From positions 310,001 to 374,000 of the forward strand of contig AP024629.1 in the NCBI GenBank assembly GCA_019670725.1: a stretch of DNA of 64,000 nucleotides, read 5' to 3'. The stretch is from Alphaproteobacteria bacterium SO-S41 (GTDB lineage Bacteria; Pseudomonadota; Alphaproteobacteria; Micropepsales; Micropepsaceae). Shown here piece after piece: positions 36,821-47,955 of the stretch. Made by a program: the position numbers and the translations under genes. Under the pieces are notes generated by a model. It saw only the letters and a list, made by a program, of their open reading frames with translations, ran no database searches and was not told where the DNA came from. The number at the start of each line of letters is the position of its first letter. The first letter of the stretch is position 1.

Positions 36821-37715
36821 CCCCTCGCGGCGTTGGCGAGCCAACCGAGCAACGCGCCACGGATCGGCGCCAGCGCCTTGTAGGCCGTCATGCCCTGCGG
36901 CATGTCGCTGACCGCGCGCGTAAGCCCGGCGATTAGATCGTCGTGACCGGCAAGCGCGTTCAGCGGATCGATATGCGTCTTGATCGTGAAGAGGATCGCG
37001 CCGGTTTCGGGCAGGCGACGCAGGGTCTGGCGCTCAACCCGGATCACGAGGCGTTCACCGGCATTGCCGGCGTCGAGACCTTCGAGGCGCGCGTCGCTGC
37101 GGTCATGCGGCTGCGGCTGGTAGAGCGCGGCGTCGGTCATGACAGACCAGTTGCTGCGCCAGACCGGCAGCTCCGCGCGGATATGGGTGAACATCCGGTC
37201 CACCCGGGTGCCCATCGCCTCGGCATAGTCGGGCACAGGGCCATGGATGCCGGCCATCGCCTGGCCGAGCTTGTCGTGCAGCCGCCAGACATTGGGGGCG
37301 CTGAGACTGGCTGCCGTCAGGACATAGGCGCCGTCCGCGCCAGCCTGTAGCAGGCAGAGATCCTCCTGCACCAGTCGGGCCGCGCGATCGATGGGAGCGA
37401 GCGTTTCGTCGGCGAGATCGACACGCCAGCCCGCTGCAGTCACGTCGATCAGATCGCCGTCGCGGCGATAGAGGCCGGGAAACCGCGCGCGCAAATACGC
37501 CGCAAGCAGCTCAAGCACCTCACGCTGTGCCGCTTCGCTGCCGGGCAAGGCGGCGACAACCTCGCCATGCCGCGTCCCGAGCTGCGCCGCCTTGTTGGCG
37601 AACTGTACGGCCGCCTGACCGTCCGGCTCGATCCAGTCCCTCACATCGAGCGGCAGCACCCCGATCCGAAACCCCGCAACGCCGTCGGCGTAGGGCGCGT
37701 AGCGGGGCCGTGGCG

Positions 37716-37719
<4 letters not shown>
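36817..37719 (-). CDS. DUF3445 protein, heme-dependent oxidative N-demethylase-like
   Basis: The 300-residue protein matches the DUF3445 group, whose studied members are heme proteins forming part of an oxidative N-demethylase. Supporting segments are [13 protein letters not shown] near the N-terminus, VQEDLCLLQ and [21 protein letters not shown] in the core, and [23 protein letters not shown] in the second half. ATG 37719 overlaps the acs stop (ATGA), so it is translated with acetyl-CoA synthetase. The substrate is unknown. Confidence 0.8.
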
Positions 37720-39650
<1,931 letters not shown>

Positions 39651-39713
39651 GGCGTTCCTCGGGTTCCAATTTTGCCGCGACCATAAGGACGGCGCGGCGG
39701 GCCATGCAAGGCG

Positions 39714-40442
39714 TCAGGGATCGGCCGCGACGCGAAAACCGAACCGGTCCGTCGTCTGCGACCGGTGGTCGTGGCTGCGATAGGACGACCGGCAGCGAAA
39801 GGCGTTCATGTCCCACGCCCCGCCACGGAGGACACGGCGGGGTTGGCTCTCGATACCGTCGCTCCAGCGCGCGGAGGTTTCGGGCGCGCCGTCATAGTCG
39901 CGATGCCAGGGATCGGCGCACCATTCCCAGAGTTGGCCGATCATGTCGTGCAGTCCGAAGGGGTTGGATTGTTTCAGGCCGACAGGATGCGTGCCGCCGC
40001 CACTGTTGTCCGCGAACCATGCGTAAGCCTTAAGTTTGCGGGCGACGCTGAGGGGAATGTCGGTTTCGTCGAGATACGGCCCGCCATCGTCGAAGAAGAA
40101 ATCGGAGGCCGTGCCGGCCCGGCAGGCATATTCCCATTCCGCCTCGGTGGGCAGGCGAACGCCGCCCAGCCGGTCGCAGAACACCGCGGCGTCATCCCAG
40201 GCGATGCTGTCGACGGGGTGCTGGTCGCCGCCCGGCAGGCAGGAGGGATCGGCGCCCATGACCGCGCGCCACTGGCCGCGCGTCACCGGCGTCACGCCCA
40301 GTTTGAACGGAGCAACGACGACGCAATGAGCGGGGGCCTCGCCATAGAGATCGTTGGACGAGCCCATTGTGAAGGTGCCGCCCGCGAGCGCGGTGAGCCG
40401 GATCGGTTCGGCGCCTGGGATGTTCAGGTGAGGCGAGGTCAT
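39714..40442 (-). CDS. Formylglycine-generating-enzyme-like (SUMF1) protein
   Basis: The 242-residue protein has FGE-sulfatase family features: GGTFTMGSSNDLYGEAPAH, VTPVTRGQWRAVMG, HPVDSIAWDDAAVFCDRLG, RLPTEAEWEYACRAG, GLHDMIGQLWEWCADPW and RRVLRGGAWDMNAFRCRSSYR. Two cysteines (WEWC and FRC) lie near the fold core, but the exact catalytic pair of true sulfatase activators is not obvious. No sulfatase is nearby, so its real target is open. ATG 40442 was chosen over upstream starts. Confidence 0.85.
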   Translation of the reverse strand: MTSPHLNIPGAEPIRLTALAGGTFTMGSSNDLYGEAPAHCVVVAPFKLGVTPVTRGQWRAVMGADPSCLPGGDQHPVDSIAWDDAAVFCDRLGGVRLPTEAEWEYACRAGTASDFFFDDGGPYLDETDIPLSVARKLKAYAWFADNSGGGTHPVGLKQSNPFGLHDMIGQLWEWCADPWHRDYDGAPETSARWSDGIESQPRRVLRGGAWDMNAFRCRSSYRSHDHRSQTTDRFGFRVAADP

Positions 40443-40473
40443 GCTGGAGCGGACCGGCAAGGCAACGTTAAAC

Positions 40474-40488
40474 CCTTACTGCGTAAGG
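40474..40488. promoter_or_regulatory. Inverted repeat CCTTAC-TGC-GTAAGG before a start codon
   Basis: A perfect 6+3+6 inverted repeat ends 7 bases before the ATG at 40496. Its right arm contains AAGG, the probable ribosome-binding site. It could be an operator or a small translation-modulating hairpin. Confidence 0.4.
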
Positions 40489-40495
40489 CAGAGCC

Positions 40496-40879
40496 ATGAA
40501 ACGCATCCTGACGGCTCTCGCCCTGATCGCGGTCTTTGCCGGCCCGGTCCCGGCCGCCTTTGCGCAGGCGGCGGTCTATCCGCCAGACTACTATCCCAAT
40601 CTCGTCCGGTGCTACGTGTTCTACGAGCAGGATCGCGTCCAGGCCGATGCGCACGGCGACCGGGCGCGCTCGGCGCGGCGGGTGACGCAGAATGCCGGGA
40701 TCATGCAGCTTCTCGCCGCGTCCGGTCAGGCGCTCGGCAAGACCGCGGCCGATGTCGAGTCCGACCTCCGGGCTGGGATCAACGCCTACTTCAGTGGGCT
40801 CGCGGCCGGCACGATCAATCCCGAAGACCTGCCGAAATCGGTCGCGGCCTGCGAGGCCTGGTTGCAGCCGGCGCCTTAG
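40496..40879 (+). CDS. Small secreted protein of unknown function
   Basis: The 127-residue product has a clear signal peptide (MKRILTALALIAVFAG...AAFAQA). The mature part has two cysteines, in LVRCYVF and AACEAW, probably forming a disulfide, and is mainly helical. No family is recognised. It converges with and overlaps the CoA-transferase gene by 4 bp, so it is isolated from other plus-strand genes. Confidence 0.75.
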   Translation: MKRILTALALIAVFAGPVPAAFAQAAVYPPDYYPNLVRCYVFYEQDRVQADAHGDRARSARRVTQNAGIMQLLAASGQALGKTAADVESDLRAGINAYFSGLAAGTINPEDLPKSVAACEAWLQPAP

Positions 40880-42051
40880 GGGCCTTTCAGGCTGGCCAGC
40901 ACCTCGGCGGTGTCCTGGCCGAGCCGCGGCGGGTCGCGGGTGATGGCGGCGGGTGATTTCGAGAATTTGATCGCCGGCTTCATCGCGCGATAGCCGCCGG
41001 CGCCGCCGGGCAAGGTGCGTTCCTCGAAGAAGCCGACCGCTTTCAGATGCGGGTCCTCGAACACCTCGTCGAGGCGGTTGGCGCGCATGGCGGGGATCGC
41101 CGCCTCCGCGCAGATCGCCATCCACTCGGCTGTCGTGTGCCGGGCCGCGGCCTCCTCCAGCATCTTGTAGTAGACGGCAACGCGGGCCTTGCCGCCCTCG
41201 ACCTCCAGATAGCGCTGGGAGTTGTAGGGATCGGGGAAGCCGCCCAGTTCCAGGAAACGCTGCGCCGCCTCCTGGCTGGCGGGCATGATGACGATATAGC
41301 CGTCCTTGGTCTTCATCGGACGGCGATGGGGGGTGATCGTCGTGGGGTGGCCGAACTTGCCGCGGGCGGGCACGAAGGTCTGGGCGTGGAGATGTTCGGC
41401 GAGGATATAGCCGGTGAAGCTCTCCAGCATGGGCAGTTCGACATACTGGCCCTCGCCGGTCCGTGCGCGGTGCAGCAGCGCGGCCTGCACGGCGATGACG
41501 GCGAACAGGCCGCAGGTCTTGTCGGCGACGATCGAGGGCAGGGGCCTCAGCGCCGGGTCCCCGTCATACATGGGCAGCAGGTCGCAGGCGCCGGACGCGC
41601 CCTGGATCAGGTCGTCGAAGGCCTGGAGGCCCGCATAGGGGCCGTCCGAGCCGAAGCCCATCGCGGCGAGATAGACGATATCGGGTTTCAGCGCGGCGAC
41701 GCTGTCATAGTCGAAGCCCAGCCGGGCGATCGAGGCGGGCCGCATATTGTGGATGAAGACGTCCGCGGTCACGACCAGGGCGCGGAGCTGCGCCTGATCT
41801 TCGGGCTTTTTCAGGTCCAGCACGACCGAACGCTTGTTGCGGTTCAGCCCCACGAACTGGGCGGACATATCGGGGGCGGGCGAGGTCTTGCCGGTGCCCT
41901 TCCGCTGGCGGTCGCCGCCGGGATCCTCGATCTTGATGATGTCGGCGCCGAGATCGCCCAAGGTCTGGGTCGCATAGGGCCCCAGCACATATTGGGTGAG
42001 GTCGATCACGCGGATTCCCGCAAGCGGGCCGGTCGTCTGGGGTTCGGTCAT
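40876..42051 (-). CDS. CaiB/BaiF family CoA transferase
   Basis: The 391-residue class III CoA transferase has IRVIDLTQYVLGPYATQTLGDLGADIIKIE at the N-terminus, VGLNRNKRSVVLDLKK, and GFGSDGPYAGLQAFDDLIQ in the middle. These enzymes move CoA between carboxylic acids. In the segment GEGQYVELPML a glutamate occupies a position where related enzymes often have aspartate, so catalysis should not be assumed identical to formyl-CoA transferase. ATG 42051 is well supported. Confidence 0.9.
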   Translation of the reverse strand: MTEPQTTGPLAGIRVIDLTQYVLGPYATQTLGDLGADIIKIEDPGGDRQRKGTGKTSPAPDMSAQFVGLNRNKRSVVLDLKKPEDQAQLRALVVTADVFIHNMRPASIARLGFDYDSVAALKPDIVYLAAMGFGSDGPYAGLQAFDDLIQGASGACDLLPMYDGDPALRPLPSIVADKTCGLFAVIAVQAALLHRARTGEGQYVELPMLESFTGYILAEHLHAQTFVPARGKFGHPTTITPHRRPMKTKDGYIVIMPASQEAAQRFLELGGFPDPYNSQRYLEVEGGKARVAVYYKMLEEAAARHTTAEWMAICAEAAIPAMRANRLDEVFEDPHLKAVGFFEERTLPGGAGGYRAMKPAIKFSKSPAAITRDPPRLGQDTAEVLASLKGP

Positions 42052-42134
42052 GGCGCTGTCACGGGGTTGGGGTGTATGGAAGCACCATGTCGCCGGTCCC
42101 TCTAAGGGGCAAGGCTCGTCACAAAGGATCGCCC

Positions 42135-44066
42135 ATGCGTTTGACGCGTCCGCTTGTCCTCGCCGCCCTGCTGGCGCTGGTTCCCGCCTCTGCCGCCGAG
42201 TTGAAACTCCGCATCCTCAGCACCACCGATATCCACATGAACCTGGTGGATTACGATTTCGTCCGCGACGAGCCGGACGAGTCCATCGGCCTCAACCGCA
42301 CCGCGGCGCTGATCGCGGAAGCGCGCAAGGAGAACCCTAATTCCATCCTTGTCGATGCCGGCGACCTGCTGCAGGGCTCGCCCATGGGCGATGTCGTGGC
42401 GCGGGTGAAGCCGCTGACCGGCGATGAGGTGCACCCCGCCTATGCCGCCATGGACCTGCTCGGCTATGACGCCGCGGCGATCGGCAATCACGAGTTCAAT
42501 TTCGGGCTCGACCTGTTGGAGCGCGCCCAGCTTGGCCGCAAGTTCCCGATCCTCGCCGCCAACGCCTATCGCGCGAATGCCGACGGGTCGGCGGGGGAAA
42601 ACCTGTTTCCGCCCTCGGTCCTGCTGACCCGTAAATTCAAGGACGAGAGCGGCGCCGAGCGCGAGGTGAAGATTGGCGTGATCGGCGTGCTGCCGCCGCA
42701 GATCATGAACTGGGACAAGGACAAGCTGACCGGCAAGCTCGTCACGTCAGACGCGGTCGAGGCCGTGGAACGCGAAGTGCCGAAGTTGAAGGAACAGGGT
42801 GCCGATCTCATCGTCGTCGTCGCCCATGCCGGCATTTCAGCCGCGCCGCGCCAGGGCGGGGACGAGAATTTCGCCTATTACATCGGCAAGGTCGAAGGCG
42901 TCGACGCCATCGTCACCGGTCACTCGCACCGCGTCTTCCCCGGCAAGGACTATGACACGCTCGCCGGCGCGGACCTGAAGCGCGGCACGATCGACGGCAA
43001 GCCCTATGTGATGGCCGGCTCGTTCGGCAGCCATCTGGGGGTCATCGACATCGTGCTCGACGATGCGTCGGGCAAATGGGCGATCAAGGACAGCCATGCC
43101 GAGGCGCGCCCGGTCGCGACCAAGGGCGAGGACGGCAAGATGAAGGCCCGCTTGCCTGCGGATGCCGCCATCACCGAACTGGTGAAGCCATGGACGGAGG
43201 CGACGCTCGCCTATATCCGTGCACCGATCGGCGAGGCCAAGGGGCCGTTCAACACCTATCTCGCGCTGCTCGGCGACACCGCCGCGCTGCGGCTCGTGGC
43301 GGATGCGCAGACCGCCTATGTGCAGAAGATGGTGAAGGGCACCGAATACGAAGGCCTGCCGCTGCTGTCAGCTGCCGCGCCGTTCCGCGTCGGGGGACGT
43401 CCGGGTCCGGACTATTACACCGACGTCAAGGCGGGCCCCATTGCGATCAAGGATGCCGCCGATCTCTACATCTACCCGAACATGCTGACCGTCGTGAAGC
43501 TGAAGGGTTCGGAGGTGCGCGAGTATCTCGAAAAGGCGGCGCGCCTCTTCAACCGGATCGACCCCGCGAAGACCGAACCACAGGCGCTGATCGGCAACAT
43601 GCCCGCCTATAATTTTGACGTTCTCTTCGGCCTCACCTACGCGATCGACGTGACCCAGCCCCTGCGTTACGGCCGCGAGGCGGCGATCGAGGACCCGAAC
43701 GCGCATCGCATCAGCGACATCAAGTATAACGGCGAGCCGCTGAAGGATGACGGCGACTACCTCGTCATCACCAACAACTATCGCGCCAATGGCGGCGGCG
43801 AATTCCCGCGCATGGACGGCACGGCCATCGCGCTCGTCGCGCCGGAAACCAATCGCGATATCCTCGTCGACTACATTCGCGAGAAGAAAGACATCACGCC
43901 CGACAACACGCCGGTCTGGCGTTTCGTGCCGGTTCAGGGTGATCCTGACATGCGCATCGAAATCGGGCCGGGCGGCGCGGCGCTCGCCGGCGCCGATCCG
44001 CGTCTCACCAAGGTCGAAACCAACGAGACCGGTTTCGACGTCTATCGCGTGAAGCTCTCGCAGTAA
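42135..44066 (+). CDS. cpdB: 2',3'-cyclic-nucleotide 2'-phosphodiesterase / 3'-nucleotidase-like periplasmic enzyme
   Basis: The 643-residue protein has a signal peptide and the CpdB/5'-nucleotidase layout. Metallophosphatase motifs are STTDIHMNL, DAGDLLQGSPMGD, GNHEFNFGLD and VTGHSHRVFPG; the C-terminal nucleotide-binding domain has LYIYPNMLTVVKLKGSEVREYLE and TNNYRANGGGEFP. It should release nucleosides and phosphate from periplasmic nucleotides. ATG 42135 follows AAAGGA. The creatininase gene starts 9 bp later, so they likely share a transcript. Confidence 0.9.
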   Translation: MRLTRPLVLAALLALVPASAAELKLRILSTTDIHMNLVDYDFVRDEPDESIGLNRTAALIAEARKENPNSILVDAGDLLQGSPMGDVVARVKPLTGDEVHPAYAAMDLLGYDAAAIGNHEFNFGLDLLERAQLGRKFPILAANAYRANADGSAGENLFPPSVLLTRKFKDESGAEREVKIGVIGVLPPQIMNWDKDKLTGKLVTSDAVEAVEREVPKLKEQGADLIVVVAHAGISAAPRQGGDENFAYYIGKVEGVDAIVTGHSHRVFPGKDYDTLAGADLKRGTIDGKPYVMAGSFGSHLGVIDIVLDDASGKWAIKDSHAEARPVATKGEDGKMKARLPADAAITELVKPWTEATLAYIRAPIGEAKGPFNTYLALLGDTAALRLVADAQTAYVQKMVKGTEYEGLPLLSAAAPFRVGGRPGPDYYTDVKAGPIAIKDAADLYIYPNMLTVVKLKGSEVREYLEKAARLFNRIDPAKTEPQALIGNMPAYNFDVLFGLTYAIDVTQPLRYGREAAIEDPNAHRISDIKYNGEPLKDDGDYLVITNNYRANGGGEFPRMDGTAIALVAPETNRDILVDYIREKKDITPDNTPVWRFVPVQGDPDMRIEIGPGGAALAGADPRLTKVETNETGFDVYRVKLSQ

Positions 44067-44075
44067 GGCTAGTCC

Positions 44076-44825
44076 ATGCAGTTGCATCAATCATCCTGGC
44101 AGGAAATCGACGCCTATCTCGCAAAGTCCAAGGGCATCATCGTGCCGATCGGCTCGACCGAGCAGCATGGTCCCAACGGCCTGCTCGGCACGGATGCGAT
44201 CTGCCCAGAAGTGATCGCCAAGCGCGCGGGCGATGCGAGCGGCATATTGATCGGGCCGACCTTCAATGTCGGCCAGGCCCAGCATCATCTCGGTTTTGCC
44301 GGCACGATCTCGCTGCGCCCCTCGACGATGATCGCGGCGATCTATGACTGGACCGCGAGCCTCACGCGCCACGGCTTCGAGAAGATCTACTGGTTCAACG
44401 GCCACGGCGGTAACATCGCCACGATCACCGCCGCGTTCAGCGAGATCTACAGCGATGTCAGCCTGAAGCGCGTTGGCGCGAACACGACGCCGGTGCGCTG
44501 CCAGTTGCGCAACTGGTGGGATCTCGACGGGGTCAACGCGCTCTGCCGCGAGCTCTTTCCGGTGGGCGAGGGCAGCCATGCGACGGCGTCGGAAGTCTCT
44601 GTTACCTATGCCGCCTATCCCGACGCCATCAAGCATGTCGAGATGTCGCCGAAGATCGCGCCTAACGGCCCGATTCTCGATGCCGATGATTATCGCCGCC
44701 GCTTCCCCGACGGCCGCATCGGCTCGGACCCCTCACAGGCGACGCCCGAAAAGGGCGAGCGGCTGATCGCCACCGCCTCCAAGGCGTTGGTCCATGACTT
44801 CGAACGCTTCCTGCAGGCGGCGTGA
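44076..44825 (+). CDS. Creatininase family amidohydrolase
   Basis: The 249-residue protein has creatininase-family metal motifs: PIGSTEQHGPNG, LGTDAICPEV, QHHLGFAGTISL, FNGHGGNIATI and GSHATASEVSVT. Members include creatininase and FAPy-type deformylases involved in riboflavin and F420 synthesis, so the substrate is not determined. It lies 9 bp after the cpdB-like gene and overlaps the DUF2891 gene (GTGA), suggesting a three-gene operon. Confidence 0.88.
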   Translation: MQLHQSSWQEIDAYLAKSKGIIVPIGSTEQHGPNGLLGTDAICPEVIAKRAGDASGILIGPTFNVGQAQHHLGFAGTISLRPSTMIAAIYDWTASLTRHGFEKIYWFNGHGGNIATITAAFSEIYSDVSLKRVGANTTPVRCQLRNWWDLDGVNALCRELFPVGEGSHATASEVSVTYAAYPDAIKHVEMSPKIAPNGPILDADDYRRRFPDGRIGSDPSQATPEKGERLIATASKALVHDFERFLQAA

Positions 44826-45847
44826 GCAGGGCCTTCCAGCTCGACGAAGACCTCGCCGCGCGCTTCGCGGGCATTGCGCTCGGCCATGTGACGCGCACGT
44901 ATCCGAGTTCGTTGATGCTGCGCGTGGGCGGACCCGAAGATATCGGCGTGCCCAACGAGCTGACGCCGATCTTCCATGGCAGTTTCGACTGGCATAGCTG
45001 CGTCCACGGTTACTGGCTGCTGGCGCGGGTGCAGCGGCTGTTCCCGGACAATGTCCACGCGCTCCGCATCGCCGACCTCTTCGCGCGCGCCCTCACGACG
45101 GAGAATGCGGCGGGGGAGCTGGCCTTCCTGTCGCGTGAGGGGAATGCCGGGTTCGAGCGGCCCTATGGCTGGGGCTGGCTTCTGAAGCTGGTCGCCGAGC
45201 TAAAGCTGACGCCGACGGTCGAGGCGCACGCCGCCGCTGTAGCGCTGCAGCCGTTGGCCGATCTCATCATCGAACGTTTGCACACCTATCTGCCAAAGCT
45301 CACCTATGCGGTACGCAGCGGGGTTCATTCCAACACCGCCTTCGCACTCATCCTCGCGCTCGACTATGCCGATGCCGCACATGACACGGCGCTGCGCGGC
45401 CTCATCGGGACGCGCGCCAAGGCGTGGTTCGACGGCGACAAGAACTGCCCGGCCTGGGGCGAGCCGTCAGGCGAGGATTTCCTGTCGGCGTCGCTGACCG
45501 AAGCGCTGCTGATGCGACGCGTGCTCGTCCATGACGCATTCGGCGACTGGCTCGGCCGGTTCTTCCCGCAGCTGGCGGACAGCCAGCCGTCGATCCTCTT
45601 CATTCCCGCCAGCGTCAGCGATCGCAGCGACGGACGCATCGCCCATCTCGACGGGCTCAATCTCAGCCGCGCCTGGAGCTGGCGCGGCATCGCCGATGCG
45701 ACGGCGAACGGCGCGGCGCTGCATGCAGCGGCCGATGCCCAACTCGCCGCCAGCCTGCCCCATGTCGCGGGCGACTATATGGGCGAACACTGGCTCGCCA
45801 GTTTCGCCCTGCTGGCGCTCAGCGAAGGCCCGGCCGCCGGCCTCTAG
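44822..45847 (+). CDS. DUF2891 protein
   Basis: The 341-residue protein carries DUF2891 hallmarks HGSFDWHSCVHGYW, NAGFERPYGWGWLLKL, YAVRSGVHSNTAFAL, PSGEDFLSASLTEA and YMGEHWLASFALLAL; it looks like an alpha/alpha barrel of unknown enzymatic role. Start is GTG 44822 within the creatininase stop codon. The 3' end overlaps the convergent msrA gene by 4 bp. Pairing with creatininase hints at an amide or sugar-amine substrate, which is speculative. Confidence 0.85.
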   Translation: MSRAFQLDEDLAARFAGIALGHVTRTYPSSLMLRVGGPEDIGVPNELTPIFHGSFDWHSCVHGYWLLARVQRLFPDNVHALRIADLFARALTTENAAGELAFLSREGNAGFERPYGWGWLLKLVAELKLTPTVEAHAAAVALQPLADLIIERLHTYLPKLTYAVRSGVHSNTAFALILALDYADAAHDTALRGLIGTRAKAWFDGDKNCPAWGEPSGEDFLSASLTEALLMRRVLVHDAFGDWLGRFFPQLADSQPSILFIPASVSDRSDGRIAHLDGLNLSRAWSWRGIADATANGAALHAAADAQLAASLPHVAGDYMGEHWLASFALLALSEGPAAGL

Positions 45848-46551
45848 TTGCCGGCGGCGTTGATCAGCGTCGGCTGGTCCAGCCAGAGCTGCGGAAACAT
45901 CGCCTTCAGCGCCGCGATCTTGGGCAGATCGGCGTAGGCGATATAGCCGTTGTCGGGATGCAGGGTCGCATAGTCCTGGTGATAGTCCTCGGCGGCGTGG
46001 AAGGCGTTCAACGGCCCGACCGTCGTGACGACGGGATCGCCGAACACCTTCGCGCCGTCGATCTGGGCGATATACGCCTTCGCGATTTCGGCCTGCGCGT
46101 CGGAGGTCGTGAAGATCGCCGAGCGGTATTGCGTGCCGCTGTCCGGTCCCTGGCGGTTCAGCTGGGTCGGGTCGTGCGCGACGGAGAAATAGATCTGCAG
46201 CAGCGTGCCGAGGCTGACGACATTCGGGTCGAACGTTACCTCAATCGATTCCGCATGGCCGGTCGTGCCGGTGCTGACGGTCTCATAGTCGGTCGCCCCG
46301 TCGCCGCCGGCATAGCCGGACTCCGCGCGGGTGACGCCCTTCACGTGCTGGAAGACGCCCTGCACGCCCCAGAAGCAGCCGCCGGCGAGCACGATCGTCT
46401 CGGTGGTCGTGCCGGGCGCTGGCGTTTCGTCCTGCGTCGGCGGCGGCACCGCCACGGCGGCCTCGCGGGCGCCGGCGCCGAAGGAAAAGGCGAGGCCCGC
46501 CGCGAGCACTGCGCCGCCGATCAGGCCGAGAAAGGTCGTGGTCGATTTCAT
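45844..46551 (-). CDS. msrA: Exported peptide methionine-(S)-sulfoxide reductase
   Basis: The 235-residue protein has an N-terminal export or anchor segment (TFLGLIGGAVLAAGLAFSFG) and then the MsrA domain with AGGCFWG (nucleophile Cys59), SGYAGG, TGHAESIEV, NRQGPDSGTQYRSAIF and AAEDYHQDY. It repairs S-epimer Met-sulfoxide in proteins outside the cytoplasm. ATG 46551 starts the signal directly. It is the last gene of a minus-strand run after msrB (11-bp gap). Confidence 0.95.
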   Translation of the reverse strand: MKSTTTFLGLIGGAVLAAGLAFSFGAGAREAAVAVPPPTQDETPAPGTTTETIVLAGGCFWGVQGVFQHVKGVTRAESGYAGGDGATDYETVSTGTTGHAESIEVTFDPNVVSLGTLLQIYFSVAHDPTQLNRQGPDSGTQYRSAIFTTSDAQAEIAKAYIAQIDGAKVFGDPVVTTVGPLNAFHAAEDYHQDYATLHPDNGYIAYADLPKIAALKAMFPQLWLDQPTLINAAGN

Positions 46552-46562
46552 CGTGAGGACCC

Positions 46563-47054
46563 TCAGGCAGCGGTGAAAGAAAGTGCGACGCCGTTCATGC
46601 AATAGCGCAGGCCCGTCGGCCGCGGCCCGTCATTAAAGACATGGCCGAGATGCCCGCCGCAGCGGCGGCAATGGACTTCGGTGCGCTCCATGCCGAACGA
46701 GCCGTCCTCGCGTTCGGCGACCGCGTTTGCCAGCGGCTGGTAGAAGCTCGGCCAGCCCGTGCCGGAGTTGAACTTGGTGTCGCTGGAGAAGTTCGGCAGC
46801 GCGCAGCCGGCGCAGCTGAAGGTGCCCGCGCGGTGCTCGTCGTTCAGCGGGCTGGAGCCGGCGCGCTCGGTGCCTTCGTGGCGCAGCACCTGATAGGCGT
46901 CGGGCGACAGGGCCGCCTTCCACTCCGCATCGGTCTTGGTGATCTCGAAGGTCTCGGCGTTGGCCGTCGTGCCGCGGAACAAGGCGGCCAGCGCGGCGCC
47001 GAAAACCGGTACGGACCACAGCGCCTGGCGTTTGGTGATCGTCATGGGAGACAT
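46563..47054 (-). CDS. msrB: Exported peptide methionine-(R)-sulfoxide reductase
   Basis: The 163-residue protein has an N-terminal export signal with TKRQALWSVPVFGAALAAL, then the MsrB domain: zinc cysteines C81, C84, C129 and C132, plus GTGWPSFYQPL, GHVFNDGPRPTGLRYC and catalytic Cys152. It reduces R-epimer Met-sulfoxide. ATG 47054 has GGAG five bases upstream; ATG 47045 is possible. It is next to msrA and 87 bp after the free-Met-sulfoxide reductase. Confidence 0.95.
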   Translation of the reverse strand: MSPMTITKRQALWSVPVFGAALAALFRGTTANAETFEITKTDAEWKAALSPDAYQVLRHEGTERAGSSPLNDEHRAGTFSCAGCALPNFSSDTKFNSGTGWPSFYQPLANAVAEREDGSFGMERTEVHCRRCGGHLGHVFNDGPRPTGLRYCMNGVALSFTAA

Positions 47055-47141
47055 CCTTTCTCCCTATGTACGTACGAGCGGGCCGATCTGGTTGACCTGC
47101 GCGATGCCTTTTTCGTGATGATGGCGCGTTGGCCGCTACTT

Positions 47142-47633
47142 TCAGAACGGCTCGCTCGCCGCCACGAACAGGCGCACGAGGTTTTCGCAAGCGGCCTGGT
47201 CCTCCGCGTCGAAGCGCGCCAGGCTTGGGCTGTCGAGATCGAGCACGCCGATCACGACGCCGTTCCGGATGATCGGCACGACCAGCTCGCTCTGCGAGGC
47301 GGCGTCGCAGACGATGTGGCCGGGGAATTCGTGGACGTCCGTGACGATGATGCTTTCCTTATAGACCGCCGCGGTGCCGCAGACGCCCTTGCCGAGCTCG
47401 ATGCGCACGCAGGCGGGCTTGCCCCAAAACGGTCCCAGCACCAGTTCGTCGCCGCGCATGATGTAGAAGCCGGCCCAGTTGAGATCGGGCAGGCCGCGCC
47501 CGATCAGCGCCGCCATGTTCGCGGCGTTCGCGGTGGCGTCGCGCTCACCGTAGAAAAGCCCGCCAAGCTGGCGCGCCAGTTCCTCGTAGATTTCGGTCTT
47601 GGTGCCTTCCAGGCGGTCGGTCGTGTCGAGCAT
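47142..47633 (-). CDS. msrC: Free methionine-(R)-sulfoxide reductase (GAF domain)
   Basis: The 163-residue GAF protein has the fRMsr pattern: PDLNWAGFY, cysteines 75, 85 and 109 in ACVRIELGKGVCG and FPGHIVCDA, and QSELVVPI. The spacing of 10 and 24 residues matches, as far as I recall, the three cysteines of E. coli fRMsr. It reduces free Met-R-sulfoxide in the cytoplasm with thioredoxin-type electrons. ATG 47633 is preferred over a TTG at 47645. It is 4 bp from the Rieske gene. Confidence 0.93.
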   Translation of the reverse strand: MLDTTDRLEGTKTEIYEELARQLGGLFYGERDATANAANMAALIGRGLPDLNWAGFYIMRGDELVLGPFWGKPACVRIELGKGVCGTAAVYKESIIVTDVHEFPGHIVCDAASQSELVVPIIRNGVVIGVLDLDSPSLARFDAEDQAACENLVRLFVAASEPF

Positions 47634-47637
47634 CGGT

Positions 47638-47955
47638 TTATCCAAGGACGATCGTCTCGCCCTCTAGCCTGATCGGAATGGAGTTGAGCGAGCGTCCCGC
47701 ACACGGGCCGAGGACGCAATAGCCGGTGCCGATCAAAAAGCGCGCGCCATGCGCGGTGCAGACGAGCTCGCTGCGCTCGGCGTTGAGAAAACGGTCGGGC
47801 AGGATTTCCAGCGTCACCTGGTTGTGCGGGCAGGAATTGAGATAGGCGCGCGGTCCCGCGGGGGTTTCGACCACGACGATCTCGCGCTTGTCGGCCAGGG
47901 TGATGCCCTTCGCGCCGGTGGGCTCAAGGTCGGCTAGCGTGCAAAGCACCGTCAC
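47638..47955 (-). CDS. Rieske [2Fe-2S] ferredoxin-like protein
   Basis: The 105-residue protein has both Rieske boxes: SCPHNQ (Cys42, His44) and VCTAHGARF (Cys66, His69). It is a soluble small Rieske protein that could supply electrons to an oxygenase or reductase; no partner oxygenase is nearby. The start is GTG 47955, overlapping the preceding stop (GTGA). Confidence 0.87.
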   Translation of the reverse strand: MTVLCTLADLEPTGAKGITLADKREIVVVETPAGPRAYLNSCPHNQVTLEILPDRFLNAERSELVCTAHGARFLIGTGYCVLGPCAGRSLNSIPIRLEGETIVLG

